Assembly (NCBI GenBank): GCA_031553565.1
Contig: JAVBLK010000037.1
Span: 6,634 to 70,633 of the forward strand
Direction of reading: 5' to 3'
Source: JAVBLK01 sp031553565
GTDB taxonomy: Bacteria > Bacillota > Clostridia > Christensenellales > DUVY01
DNA length: 64,000 nucleotides
Within the stretch, counting starts at the first letter, position 1, and each line of letters opens with the position of its first letter. This document shows positions 8,115 to 16,866 of this stretch, piece by piece. The translations under genes and the position numbers were made by a program. A model generated the notes under the pieces. That model saw nothing but the letters and a program-made list of their open reading frames with translations. It ran no database searches and was not told the DNA's origin.

Positions 8115-8342
8115 TTGGAACTAAATTGTTATTCGCCATGTGAAAATAAGCGGTCCGCTGCGGCGGTCCTTGACCCGGTATTATTTTTCTTGTGGGTTTT
8201 CCTTGCGCTGACCTTAGGCGTGATCCTGGGCGCGTATATCTCGGCATTCGTAATCGCAAATATCGGCATATTTATCGTATTGTCCGTCATTCTGGTCGCG
8301 CTGCTGATCGTAAAATATGTTACGCTGGCAAAAAAAAACTGA
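8115..8342 (+). CDS. Small membrane protein, 75 aa
   Basis: A 75-aa protein of unrecognised family with a short Cys-containing N-terminus and two hydrophobic helices (about residues 21-43 and 47-68), ending in a Lys-rich tail. The only possible start is TTG at 8115, preceded by GGGGGAAAG at about 9 nt. No Met codon occurs later in the frame. The gene stands alone between the family-2 repeat and the convergent histidine kinase. Confidence 0.55.
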   Translation: MELNCYSPCENKRSAAAVLDPVLFFLWVFLALTLGVILGAYISAFVIANIGIFIVLSVILVALLIVKYVTLAKKN

Positions 8343-8370
8343 GCGGCACTGCCTTAAAAACTTGTCGAAC

Positions 8371-8397
8371 AAAAAATGCGGCTTCTTGAAAAGCCGC
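8371..8397 (-). terminator. Terminator of the two-component operon
   Basis: On the minus strand the stem GCGGCTT / AAGCCGC is followed by ATTTTTTG. A second hairpin, GTTCCC-TAAAA-GGGAAC (8404-8420), lies between it and the kinase stop. Confidence 0.8.
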
Positions 8398-8446
8398 GGC
8401 CGCGTTCCCTAAAAGGGAACCGGTACATAGCGTTTTTCACACTGCT

Positions 8447-9829
8447 TTATTTTTCCGCAGTATCAAGCTCGAAAAAGAATTCTACGCCCTCTTTGATGGC
8501 AGCTTCCTTTAAAATAAGGTTGGTGACGTTTTTAACGCCGTAAACTGCTCCGTGGCGGGTCAGAAGCGCCCGGACGATAGAAAGCCCGACGCCGAACCGC
8601 CCTTCCTCCCGGCTGCGGGCTTTATCGGCACGGTAGAACGCCGACCATATATTCTCGATGTCGGCGTCAGCGATATGGCCGCCGCTGTTGATGACCGACA
8701 GACGGTATTTATCGCCCCCGGCCTCGCCCCTGACATATACGATTTTGTTTGAGTCAGCGTGAGAAATGGCGTTGTTCAAATAATTATTAAGGCACTGTTC
8801 GATGCGGTCGGGATCGGCGTTGACAAAGCCTTGCCCCGCCGAAATAATCAGGTTGATGCCGTTCTTCTTTAAAATGTCGTCATATTTATGGATCACACGG
8901 TAGGCAAGCTCGCCCATGTCGAACGCGCTGATATTCAGCTTGTACTCCGTCGATTCGTATTTGCTTAAGGACAGCAGGTCGCCGACCAGCCGCGACATCC
9001 TGTCGACCTCCTCGCTGATCACAAGCGTATAGTCGCGGCGGCGCTCGCGGTCGTCGACGCCGATCTGCAATGCCTCGGCATAGCCGCCTATTATGGACAG
9101 CGGCGTCTTTAATTCATGGCTGACGTCCGAAACGAATTTTTTGCGCATCTTGTCCATCTCGCGCTCGTGCAAAAGCTCGGTTTGCAGCTGTTCGTTGCGC
9201 TCCTTAAGATCGGATAAAGCGGTTTTCAATTTCACGCTCATTTCCTGCACGCTGCCGGCAAGCTGCCCGATCTCGTCCTTTCTGTCAATATCCAGCTTGT
9301 AATCAAAGTTCAGCGCCGCTATCTCCTTTGCGGCTACGTTCAGCTTTTGCAGCGGCCGCGCAAAGCCCCTCGCATAGAAATAAACGCCGAATACAAAAAA
9401 CACCAGAGTCATAATAAGCATCACGCGCATAAACGAAAAGGTGCCGTCATAGGGCGCGTCAAGCTCCCTGGCGTACTTAATTTTGAACTCCTCCACTATC
9501 CTATCGATCTCAACGTCCGGGTTTTTCGCTTTTTGTATGTTTATCTCCTCTTCCAGTTTTTCTAAAAAATTCTGAGAGGTCAAAGCGTCATCCCTGCCCT
9601 TATTGTACATAGGCAGGATAAACTGCATAGAAATGTATATGATAGAGGTAAAAACAAGAAAAGTTATTGTCAGGGTAACAAAAAGCTTGGCCGCAAGGTT
9701 CAGCCGCCGCTGTTTTTCCGCATGGCTGTCGCCGCACGGATTCTCCGCGCCGCCGTCATTAGGCTGCGGCGCGGATCCTGCGGCAGCGTCTGCCGCTTTC
9801 TTTTTTTCTTCTATTTCGTCACCGGCCAT
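8447..9829 (-). CDS. Sensor histidine kinase
   Basis: A 460-aa membrane kinase partnered with the response regulator directly upstream. Two membrane helices (about residues 45-68 and 130-150) flank a short ~60-residue extracytoplasmic region with little room for a ligand fold. A HAMP domain, a HisKA domain with the phospho-acceptor motif SHELKTP and a HATPase domain follow. The ATG at 9829 lies 15 nt past the regulator stop, so the two are co-transcribed and probably coupled in translation. The signal is unknown. Confidence 0.92.
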   Translation of the reverse strand: MAGDEIEEKKKAADAAAGSAPQPNDGGAENPCGDSHAEKQRRLNLAAKLFVTLTITFLVFTSIIYISMQFILPMYNKGRDDALTSQNFLEKLEEEINIQKAKNPDVEIDRIVEEFKIKYARELDAPYDGTFSFMRVMLIMTLVFFVFGVYFYARGFARPLQKLNVAAKEIAALNFDYKLDIDRKDEIGQLAGSVQEMSVKLKTALSDLKERNEQLQTELLHEREMDKMRKKFVSDVSHELKTPLSIIGGYAEALQIGVDDRERRRDYTLVISEEVDRMSRLVGDLLSLSKYESTEYKLNISAFDMGELAYRVIHKYDDILKKNGINLIISAGQGFVNADPDRIEQCLNNYLNNAISHADSNKIVYVRGEAGGDKYRLSVINSGGHIADADIENIWSAFYRADKARSREEGRFGVGLSIVRALLTRHGAVYGVKNVTNLILKEAAIKEGVEFFFELDTAEK

Positions 9830-9844
9830 ATTATTATCCGCGCG

Positions 9845-10519
9845 CTAATTATCGAGTTTGTACCCATATCCGCGTATCGTCTTTAAATATTTCACGCCGA
9901 AATCATTCAGCTTGCTGCGCAGCCTGCCCATATGCGTATCCACCGTGCGGTCGCCGCCGTAATAGTCATAGCCCCATACAAGGGACAACAGCTGTTCGCG
10001 CGAATAAACCTTGCCCTTGTTCCTGATCAAAAGGACCATGACCTCGTACTCGATAGGCGTCAGGTTAAGCGGCTTACCGTCCAGGGTGATCTCGTGCGTG
10101 TCCTGGTCGATCACAAGGCCGTTGTACCTTAAGACATTTGCCGGCTCGCTTGCCGCCGCGGGCTTTTCAATACGCGCCTGCACCCTTGCAAGCAGGACGT
10201 TCAGCGAAAAAGGTTTCGGTATGTAGTCGTTCGCGCCCTTTTCAAAGCTCTCCAGCTCGTCGGCCTCCTCGCTCTTTGCCGTCAGCATTATGATCGGCAC
10301 GCGGCTGGTCTTCCTTATTTCCTTACACACGCGCCAGCCGTCCACATACGGCATCATAACGTCAAGTATTATAAGGCTGACGTCCTCCGGCGCGGCGTTA
10401 AAAATCTCCAACGCCTCTCTGCCGTCGGCGGCCAACGCAACCTCATAGCCCTCGCTCTTAAAAAAATCCGACAGAAGCTGCCTTAATTTGCTTTCGTCAT
10501 CCGCAATAAGTAACTTCAT
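9845..10519 (-). CDS. OmpR/PhoB-family response regulator
   Basis: A 224-aa regulator. The receiver domain has the acidic pair D7/D8, the phospho-acceptor D53 (LIILDVMMPYVDG) and the conserved Lys in YIPKPF. The C-terminal winged helix (LTPIEYEVMVLLIRN, then DTHMGRLRSKL and GYGYKL) is of the OmpR type. The ATG at 10519 follows GGGGAGG at 8 nt. It is the first gene of the operon with the histidine kinase. Confidence 0.94.
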   Translation of the reverse strand: MKLLIADDESKLRQLLSDFFKSEGYEVALAADGREALEIFNAAPEDVSLIILDVMMPYVDGWRVCKEIRKTSRVPIIMLTAKSEEADELESFEKGANDYIPKPFSLNVLLARVQARIEKPAAASEPANVLRYNGLVIDQDTHEITLDGKPLNLTPIEYEVMVLLIRNKGKVYSREQLLSLVWGYDYYGGDRTVDTHMGRLRSKLNDFGVKYLKTIRGYGYKLDN

Positions 10520-10634
10520 ATACTTTGCCTCCCCGATAAAAGGATAGTCTGCTCTTTATGGCAATTCTATTATATCAGTTTGCCGTATGTTTGTCCGCTA
10601 TTTCACGATTGGGTCACGATGGCTCCGCCTCGCG

Positions 10635-10742
10635 CCAGTCGCAAATTTTTCAGGTATGAAAAATTTGGTGCGGACTACTGATTGCTTCGCACCGCACCAG
10701 TCGCAAATTTTTTAGGTATGAAAAATTTGGTGCGGACTACTG
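10635..10742. repeat. Two tandem 46-bp hairpin units, period 62 bp
   Basis: Units 10635-10680 and 10697-10742 are nearly identical, starting CCAGTCGCAAATTTTT and ending GGTGCGGACTACTG. Each contains the perfect inverted repeat AAATTTTTC / GAAAAATTT around a 6-nt loop. One substitution and one indel-like shift separate them. Confidence 0.8.
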
Positions 10743-10899
10743 TAAGAGTCCTTTTCAGGGAAACCCTGAAAAGTCGGGTCTGTTTTTGTTTTAATCTGCC
10801 TGCACTCGTTTGTTTTAATCTGCCTGCTCCCGTAAAGAAAAATGCCCGACTGGAAAAATATCCGAAAAAATATCCGTAGAATAAATCTATCGAAAATAC

Positions 10900-10928
10900 T
10901 TGACAAAAACTTCAAAAAAACGCATAGT
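10900..10928 (+). promoter_or_regulatory. Candidate pot operon promoter
   Basis: TTGACA (10900-10905), 17-nt spacer, CATAGT (10923-10928). The -35 is perfect but the -10 is poor. It would give a leader of about 205 nt before potA. Confidence 0.45.
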
Positions 10929-11140
10929 TATATTCACTGTTTCAAAAACTATTTTTGTATGGCTTTTATCATATAAAATCCTGTTTTTGAAGCGAAAATA
11001 TAATCGCCCTTTTACTTATGAAGTCATAAGGGCGGCCTTTGAAACTTGTTTTCTTTTCCCCCGCTATTTGGGGTTTCTTTTTGCAAAATATCTTCTCATC
11101 AAAGATAAAAGCAAAATGGGATTTTTGGAGGTTACATGAA

Positions 11141-12607
11141 TTGGCAAAGAACGACGAAAAAGTCATCGAGATAAAGAACGTCAGTAAGGCCTATGACGGT
11201 ACCACCGTTGTTGACGACATCAATCTCTCCATCAAAAAAGGTGAATTTGTAACGCTTTTAGGGCCTTCCGGCTGCGGTAAGACCACGACTTTGCGTATGA
11301 TCGCGGGCTTCGAGACGCCTAATTCCGGCACGATCTTTTTAAACGGCAGGGACGTTACGGGTATTCCCCCGCACCTGCGCCCTGTCAATACCGTTTTCCA
11401 GCGGTACGCGCTTTTCCCGCACCTCAATGTTTTCAACAACGTCGCCTTCGGCTTGAAGCTGAAAAAGATCCCGGACGGGGTCAAGAAAGACCGCAAGGGC
11501 AACGACGTCCAGCTCTTTCGTAAAATGACGAAGGATGAGATCAAGCCGGCGGTCGAGGCCGCATTAAAGATGGTAGGCCTGGAAGAGTACGGCCACCGCG
11601 ATACAAACTCTCTCTCCGGCGGGCAGATGCAGCGCGTCGCCATCGCGAGGGCGCTGGTCAATAAGCCCGAGGTCCTGCTGCTTGACGAGCCGCTTGGCGC
11701 GCTTGACCTTAAGATGCGCAAAGATATGCAGTTAGAGCTTATGCATATGCATAAGGACCTTAAAATAACCTTTATTTACGTCACGCACGACCAGGAGGAG
11801 GCGCTGACCATGTCGGACACCATCGTGGTAATGCGCGACGGCGTCATCCAGCAGGTCGGCCCGCCTAAAAAGATCTATGACGAGCCGGCGAACGCGTTCG
11901 TCGCGGACTTTATCGGCGAAAGCAATATTCTTTCGGGCATATTCCTAGAGGACAAAAAGGTACAGTTTGCCTTACATACCTTTGACTGCGTCGACAAGGG
12001 ATTTGTTAAGAACCAGACCGTCGATATCGTGATCCGCCCCGAGGATATTTATGTCTATGAGAAGGATCACGACAAGGGGCAGATAAAGGGGCGCGTCCTC
12101 TCCTCCACCTTCAAGGGCGAGCATTACGAAATGAATATCCTGTGCAACGATTATGAGTTTTTAGTGCAGGATACGTCGGGCTGGGACGAGGGCGACGAGG
12201 TCAGCCTGTTCATAAAACCGTTCGATATCCATATCATGAAAAAGCAGCGCGTCATAAACGAAATCGAGGCCGTTGTCTGGGACGAGGGCGAGATCAAGAT
12301 GTCCGACGCGGTCTTCAAGTGCGATACGCAAGGGTTTGAAACCGATGACCCCGTCACCGCCAGGATCCAGTTCGGCAATGTTCGGCTTACCGACGACGAG
12401 GACGACGGAACGGTCGGCGGCAACGTCATCAACGTACTGTATAAGGGCACGTATTACCTGGTGCAGGTGCGCACCGACGAGGACGAGGATTTCTTTGTAG
12501 ATACCCCCGACGAATGGGACCTAAACGACCGGGTAGGCATAATCATCGAGCCGCAGGATATAGCCTTGGAAAAGCGCGTTTTGGAGCCGGAGGGCGGGAA
12601 AGAATGA
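11141..12607 (+). CDS. potA: Spermidine/putrescine ABC transporter ATP-binding protein
   Basis: The ATPase of a polyamine importer. It has Walker A GPSGCGKTTT, signature LSGGQMQRVAIARAL, Walker B VLLLDEPLGALD and the His switch VTHDQEEA. The protein is 488 aa, longer than the usual 350-380; the extra C-terminal length resembles a repeated TOBE-like region. The start is TTG at 11141 (MAKNDEKVIEI) with GGAGG 9 nt upstream; the longer frame from 11039 adds an unrelated hydrophobic leader. The stop overlaps the potB start (ATGA). It is the first gene of potABCD. Confidence 0.93.
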   Translation: MAKNDEKVIEIKNVSKAYDGTTVVDDINLSIKKGEFVTLLGPSGCGKTTTLRMIAGFETPNSGTIFLNGRDVTGIPPHLRPVNTVFQRYALFPHLNVFNNVAFGLKLKKIPDGVKKDRKGNDVQLFRKMTKDEIKPAVEAALKMVGLEEYGHRDTNSLSGGQMQRVAIARALVNKPEVLLLDEPLGALDLKMRKDMQLELMHMHKDLKITFIYVTHDQEEALTMSDTIVVMRDGVIQQVGPPKKIYDEPANAFVADFIGESNILSGIFLEDKKVQFALHTFDCVDKGFVKNQTVDIVIRPEDIYVYEKDHDKGQIKGRVLSSTFKGEHYEMNILCNDYEFLVQDTSGWDEGDEVSLFIKPFDIHIMKKQRVINEIEAVVWDEGEIKMSDAVFKCDTQGFETDDPVTARIQFGNVRLTDDEDDGTVGGNVINVLYKGTYYLVQVRTDEDEDFFVDTPDEWDLNDRVGIIIEPQDIALEKRVLEPEGGKE

Positions 12608-13404
12608 AAAAGAGATTTTCATTGTCGCGTAAGCATCTTGCCCTGCCCTACGCCGTCTTTTTGGTTGTCTTTGTAATAATCCCGCTGTTTATAGTCGCCG
12701 CATATGCGTTTACGGCGGCAGACGGAGGTTTTACCTTCGGCAACTTTTCCGAAGCATGGAAAATGAATGCGTTCCGCGTGCTTTTGGATTCGTTCCTGTT
12801 CGCTTTCCTTACCACCCTCATATGTTTTTTACTGGCGTATCCTATCGCGCTTATTCTCAGCAACCCGCGGTTCAACCGTTCGTACGTGACGGTTCTTTTG
12901 TTTATAGTGCCTATGTGGACGAATTTTATGCTGCGCACATATGCGATGATGACCATTTTCGAGGTTATGGGGATCGGCAAGGGCTATGTCACCGCGCTTA
13001 TCGGAACGGTATACGACTTTTTGCCGTTTATGATATTGCCGCTGTATAACACGCTTACAAATATAGACCGCAGTTTTTACGAGGCGTCAGCCGACCTTGG
13101 CGCAACGTCTGCCAAAACTTTTTTCAAAGTCACGTTCCCGCTTTCCACCCCCGGCATAGTCAGCGGCTCCATAATGGTATTTATGCCGACGATCTCCTCA
13201 TTTGTTATAGCCGACCTTCTCGGGCGGAACCTGATGCTTTTCGGCAACCTGATCAATATGACTTACAAAGACGAGATTACGCGCGGAGTAGGCTCGGCAA
13301 TGTCGCTTATCATGCTGATACTTGTAGGATTATCGGTATTCGCAGCCAATAAGCTGGCAAAAAAGCAGGGCGGCATAGCCGAAATAAAAGGCGGTGCGTG
13401 GTAA
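12604..13404 (+). CDS. potB: Spermidine/putrescine ABC transporter permease B
   Basis: A 266-aa inner-membrane permease with six predicted helices and the EAA-type loop EASADLGATSAKTFFKVTFP that contacts PotA. The ATG at 12604 overlaps the potA stop by 4 nt, showing translational coupling. The last base of its TAA is the first base of the potC start. Confidence 0.93.
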   Translation: MKKRFSLSRKHLALPYAVFLVVFVIIPLFIVAAYAFTAADGGFTFGNFSEAWKMNAFRVLLDSFLFAFLTTLICFLLAYPIALILSNPRFNRSYVTVLLFIVPMWTNFMLRTYAMMTIFEVMGIGKGYVTALIGTVYDFLPFMILPLYNTLTNIDRSFYEASADLGATSAKTFFKVTFPLSTPGIVSGSIMVFMPTISSFVIADLLGRNLMLFGNLINMTYKDEITRGVGSAMSLIMLILVGLSVFAANKLAKKQGGIAEIKGGAW

Positions 13405-14240
13405 TGAAACAGAAAAGATGGCAAAAGCCTCTGGCCTTAAGCTTTATCGTCATAATGCTGCTGATTGTATATCTGCCCATAATCGTGCTGATAGTTTTTT
13501 CTTTTACCGAGATGAAGGGCGGCAAATTGACGGGCTTTTCCTTGGAGGCTTATCAAAATATAGCCGGCGCTACCGGTTTGTTAGACGCCGCGCTGAACAC
13601 CCTTATCCTTGCGGGGTCGTCGGCTCTTATCGCGACGCTTTTGGGTACGTTCGCCGCGATAGGCATTTATAATATGAAGAGCAAGGCGGCGCGCACGCTG
13701 ATGAGCGGCGCCAACCAGATCCCCGTTGTCAACGCCGATATCGTTACCGCCGTTTCAATTTTTTTGCTGTTTATATTTTTGAACAACATAGGCATACGGC
13801 TTGAGAACGAGTGGATACACCTTATTGTCGGGCATACCGTCATAACCACCCCGTTTGTGATCCTCACCGTGACGCCGCGGCTGCGGCAGCTTAACCCGAA
13901 CGTGTACGAGGCCGCGCTTGACCTGGGCGCAACGCCGTTTCAGGCGACGCTGAAAGTCCTGCTGCCGCAGATCTTCACCGCAATGCTGGCTGCGTTCGCG
14001 CTGGCGTTCACGCTTTCCATCGACGACTTTGTCATTACGCAGTACAACAGCGTGGACGTTTCGACGATTTCGACTTATATCTATAAAATGCTTACCGGCC
14101 GAACCGGTACGTCCGCAAGCGTAAAAGAAGCCGCGCGCGCTTTCTCGGCCATTTTATTCGTGGTGATCATGGGCGTTCTGCTGCTGATAAATATCCGGTC
14201 GGCGAAAGCGAATAAGAATAAAAACCGTATGCCGAAATAA
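13404..14240 (+). CDS. potC: Spermidine/putrescine ABC transporter permease C
   Basis: A 278-aa permease, the second membrane subunit, with the loop EAALDLGATPFQATLKVLLP. The ATG at 13404 shares one base with the potB stop (TAATG); AGGCGG is about 10 nt upstream. A GTG at 13398 is an alternative start. A family-1 repeat directly follows the stop. Confidence 0.92.
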   Translation: MKQKRWQKPLALSFIVIMLLIVYLPIIVLIVFSFTEMKGGKLTGFSLEAYQNIAGATGLLDAALNTLILAGSSALIATLLGTFAAIGIYNMKSKAARTLMSGANQIPVVNADIVTAVSIFLLFIFLNNIGIRLENEWIHLIVGHTVITTPFVILTVTPRLRQLNPNVYEAALDLGATPFQATLKVLLPQIFTAMLAAFALAFTLSIDDFVITQYNSVDVSTISTYIYKMLTGRTGTSASVKEAARAFSAILFVVIMGVLLLINIRSAKANKNKNRMPK

Positions 14241-14256
14241 CCGGCGTATTTACATA

Positions 14257-14418
14257 TAGGAAACAATGAATAAAATGAGGTTAATTTAGAGCAAGTATTT
14301 TTCAGTATGAAAACGGCTTGTTTTTGCAGTAAATAGTAAAACTATTGGCAAGAAAAGAAGACGTTTTCAGGCGAAAAAGACGCCGCTGTAAAGTATACCG
14401 AATTATTCAGTGTTTCCA
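14257..14418 (+). repeat. Family-1 inverted-repeat element, copy B, inside the pot operon
   Basis: A full copy with ends GGAAACAATGAATAA and TTATTCAGTGTTTCC and the usual core (TTTAGAGCAAGTATTTTT; AAATAGTAAAACTATTGGC; GACGCCGCTG). It fills almost the whole 205-nt gap between potC and potD without a recognisable promoter or T-run, so it is probably co-transcribed and would form a long RNA hairpin. Confidence 0.85.
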
Positions 14419-14445
14419 AAATATTATTTGAAAGGAGCTAAAAAA

Positions 14446-15684
14446 ATGAAGAGGATCTTTACTTTGCTGATGATTGCCGCGCTTGTATCAGGTTCGGCGC
14501 TGACATTTTACGCATGCACCCCCCGCGAGGAGGTTTTGCGCATTGCCACCTGGGAAGCGTATACCGACGAGCAATATGTCAAGACAGAATTCCCGAAGTT
14601 TTTTATGAATGCCGCAGGCAAAAAAATAAAGGTTAAAATCAATACCTTTGAGAGCAACGAGGAGCTTTACGATAAGCTGACCAAGAAGAAGGTCGATTAT
14701 GACGTTATCTGCCCCTCCGATTATATGGTGCAGCGGCTGATCAAGGAAGAGAGGCTGATCGCCCTTGATAAAACCATAGTTAAGGACTATGACACCCGTC
14801 TCGAGGCGGACGTCCTTGACCTTACCGCGTCATATGACTCCGGACACAAGTGGACGCTGCCTTACGCGTGGGGCACGTTCGGCATAATGTACAATACGAA
14901 AAAGGTAGAAGCCGCTGATATGGTCAGCTGGAACGCGCTCTGGAATAAAAAGCCCGACGGGAGCGCCGCAAACTATGACAAAAAAATATGGATCAAGGAC
15001 AGCGAGCGCGACGTGTTCGCACTTGCCAACATATACAATAACCGCGACGCGCTGAAAACGGCGTCAATCAATTACACCGACTACGCCACCACGGAATATC
15101 AAGACCTTATAAAGAGTATGTATTCAAAATGCGATACCGCTACGCTGGACGCGGCCAAAGCCGCGCTTATTGAACAAAAGAAAGTCATATATAAGTACGA
15201 AGCCGAAGAGGGCAAAGAATCCCTTGCGGAAGGAAAGGACGAGGCTTCCTTAGGCTTTTTCTGGTCATGCGACGCAGGTTACGCTATGCAGAAGAATCCT
15301 GACCTGCGCTATTCTATTCCCGTCGAAGGCGCAAACGTCTATGTGGACTGCTTTGTGATCCCGCAGACCGCCGGAAATCCTGTCGCCGCGCAGCATTTTA
15401 TGAACTTCCTGCTCGACAAGGACGCGGCTTACGCCAATACAATGGCCAGCGGCGCAAGCGGAACGGTAGCGGCCGCGAACATAATAATCAAAGCGGAGCT
15501 GGAGGCAATGACCGACGGCTTTATGGCCGGCGTATCGAGTGAATTCCGCAGAAACTATATCGATACGGTGGTTTTCCCCAACAGCAATCAAAAGAATCTT
15601 CAGCGCTGCTCGTCAATGCAGCACTACGAGGGAACAGGCAACGCGGACGTTACGATCATGTTCGCATCGGTCAAAACGGCATAA
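14446..15684 (+). CDS. potD: Polyamine-binding lipoprotein
   Basis: A 412-aa extracellular solute-binding protein that would deliver spermidine or putrescine to PotBC. The N-terminus is a lipoprotein-type signal with a Cys at residue 24 (LTFYAC), an imperfect lipobox. The mature start LRIATWEAYTDEQ matches PotD/PotF proteins, and the DVICPSDYMVQRLIKE region lies in the ligand cleft. The ATG at 14446 follows AAAGGAG. The family average is nearer 350 aa; an insertion around residues 225-270 accounts for part of the excess. Confidence 0.9.
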   Translation: MKRIFTLLMIAALVSGSALTFYACTPREEVLRIATWEAYTDEQYVKTEFPKFFMNAAGKKIKVKINTFESNEELYDKLTKKKVDYDVICPSDYMVQRLIKEERLIALDKTIVKDYDTRLEADVLDLTASYDSGHKWTLPYAWGTFGIMYNTKKVEAADMVSWNALWNKKPDGSAANYDKKIWIKDSERDVFALANIYNNRDALKTASINYTDYATTEYQDLIKSMYSKCDTATLDAAKAALIEQKKVIYKYEAEEGKESLAEGKDEASLGFFWSCDAGYAMQKNPDLRYSIPVEGANVYVDCFVIPQTAGNPVAAQHFMNFLLDKDAAYANTMASGASGTVAAANIIIKAELEAMTDGFMAGVSSEFRRNYIDTVVFPNSNQKNLQRCSSMQHYEGTGNADVTIMFASVKTA

Positions 15685-15691
15685 TTCAGTG

Positions 15692-15745
15692 AATCAACTT
15701 TAAAACCAGCCCATCGGTATCTATTTTTAAAGTTGATTTACTATA
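15692..15745. repeat. Family-2 element, internally deleted 54-bp derivative
   Basis: Arms AATCAACTTTAAAA and TTTTAAAGTTGATT enclose CCAGCCCATCGGTATCTAT. The inner sequence matches one end of the full copy at 7812-7972, so about 100 bp of interior is missing. It lies 8 bp past the potD stop. Confidence 0.7.
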
Positions 15746-15772
15746 GTTTGTAGTTTCAAGTTAGTCAGCAAT

Positions 15773-15806
15773 ACGCGCCCGGAAAATTTTCCGGGCGCGT
15801 TTTCTG
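15773..15806 (+). terminator. Terminator of the pot operon
   Basis: A 14-bp perfect palindromic stem, ACGCGCCCGGAAAA and its complement, followed by TTTTC. It can act in both directions between the convergent potD and M14 peptidase genes. Confidence 0.88.
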
Positions 15807-15851
15807 TTTAATGCTTTGTTATAGAAAATCGGTTTGTAGCCGCTGACAAAG

Positions 15852-16712
15852 CTATTTCTCCCCGTTCAGCATATCCAGCATCATTTTGGGGATATCCTTA
15901 TTCTTTGGGAATTCCTCTGTCAGCGCGTTGTAATCTATCGGATATTGGTAGGTGTCGGCGACTGTTTCGAACGTGTAGGCGGGGTTTTTAAAGCGTTCGA
16001 TGCACCAGTCCTTATAGCCGCCCGCACTGCCCCTGTCGCCGTCCACAAGGCTGTAGCCCGTCCGGTTTGCAAACACCTCAGCAAACCTGCGGTCGCGGGA
16101 CAGCTGCGGCTCGGCTTGATGGAACTGCCAATATATCTCCTGCCCCTTGCAATGATAGCTTATCGTCATCAGCGGCCAGGCCCTTTCGGTTATATACATC
16201 AGGGCCTTTGTCTCCGGCTCGCTGGCCGGCGACGTGCCTACATAGTTTTCGGGCGCGGGCAAAAAGACGTTCTGCTGCCCCGTCCCCCACCGCGCCGGGA
16301 AATTGCAGTTGAGGTCGACCGCGTTTATATTCGCCTTCCAGAGTGTAAAGTCTTGACCGTTCTTGCCGTTGACTTGCATCAGGAAATCCTTTGTCCTCTG
16401 CTCTTTTACAGAAGCCAGGCCGAGCTGGCACAGGCTTACGCCGTCGGGATTGGACATGGGAATAAAATAAATGCCGCCGTCCAAATCCTTATATTTTTCC
16501 AGTGTGTAATAGATCAGCTCGACAACCAGCTGCGCGGTAATATGCTCCCGCGCATGTATCGCGCCCTGTATCAGCGCCTGCTTTCCGGTATAATTCCCTA
16601 TGTGGATTATCGGGATTTTCCGGCCGGCGACAGACTGCCCTATATCGGCAGCCTCCGCGCCCAGTTTTTTCAGATTCGCAACGTCAGCGGTCAGATCGTC
16701 GTATGTATACAT
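15852..16712 (-). CDS. M14-family peptidase, endopeptidase I (YqgT) type
   Basis: A 286-aa zinc metallopeptidase. Zinc ligands are the His and Glu of HAREH and a later His in SYHCKGQEIYW; the general-base Glu is in YTFETVAD. The YHxKGQxIYW motif is typical of the gamma-D-glutamyl-diamino acid endopeptidase I group, which cleaves peptidoglycan peptides. There is no signal peptide, so muropeptide recycling or action in the mother cell is likelier than secretion. The start is ATG 16712 with GGAGAG 8 nt upstream; the extension to 16817 is rejected because it crosses a tandem repeat. Confidence 0.87.
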   Translation of the reverse strand: MYTYDDLTADVANLKKLGAEAADIGQSVAGRKIPIIHIGNYTGKQALIQGAIHAREHITAQLVVELIYYTLEKYKDLDGGIYFIPMSNPDGVSLCQLGLASVKEQRTKDFLMQVNGKNGQDFTLWKANINAVDLNCNFPARWGTGQQNVFLPAPENYVGTSPASEPETKALMYITERAWPLMTISYHCKGQEIYWQFHQAEPQLSRDRRFAEVFANRTGYSLVDGDRGSAGGYKDWCIERFKNPAYTFETVADTYQYPIDYNALTEEFPKNKDIPKMMLDMLNGEK

Positions 16713-16728
16713 AAATAAATCTCTCCAT

Positions 16729-16866
16729 AAAGTGGCTTCGCCACACTTGCAATTTTGTGGCTGCCCGGGTTTATTGCTGCGATTTTTCTTAGGGCAGAAC
16801 AAAAGTGGCTTCGTCACGTTTGCCGGGCCGCGGCATAAAATATTTTCTGCTGCGGTTTTTCTTAGG
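16729..16866. repeat. Imperfect tandem duplication, period 73 bp
   Basis: Two units start AAAGTGGCTTCG (16729 and 16802) and end with TGCTGCG(A/G)TTTTTCTTAGG (about 16793 and 16866). The middle parts diverge. Each begins with a small hairpin GTGGC-TTC-G(C/T)CAC. The second unit runs directly into a family-1 element. Confidence 0.65.

Larger units (their letters stand above)
10520..11140. other. 620-bp divergent spacer with repeats and hairpins
   Basis: It separates the leftward two-component operon from the rightward pot operon. It holds a tandem hairpin repeat (10635-10742), a perfect 10-bp hairpin CTTTTCAGGG-AAA-CCCTGAAAAG (10751-10773), a short direct duplication of TTTTAATCTGCCTGC (about 10790-10827), the likely pot promoter near 10900, and a hairpin CGCCC...TTATGA-AG-TCATAA-GGGCG (11005-11034) in the pot leader. 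No gene is seen. Confidence 0.6.
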
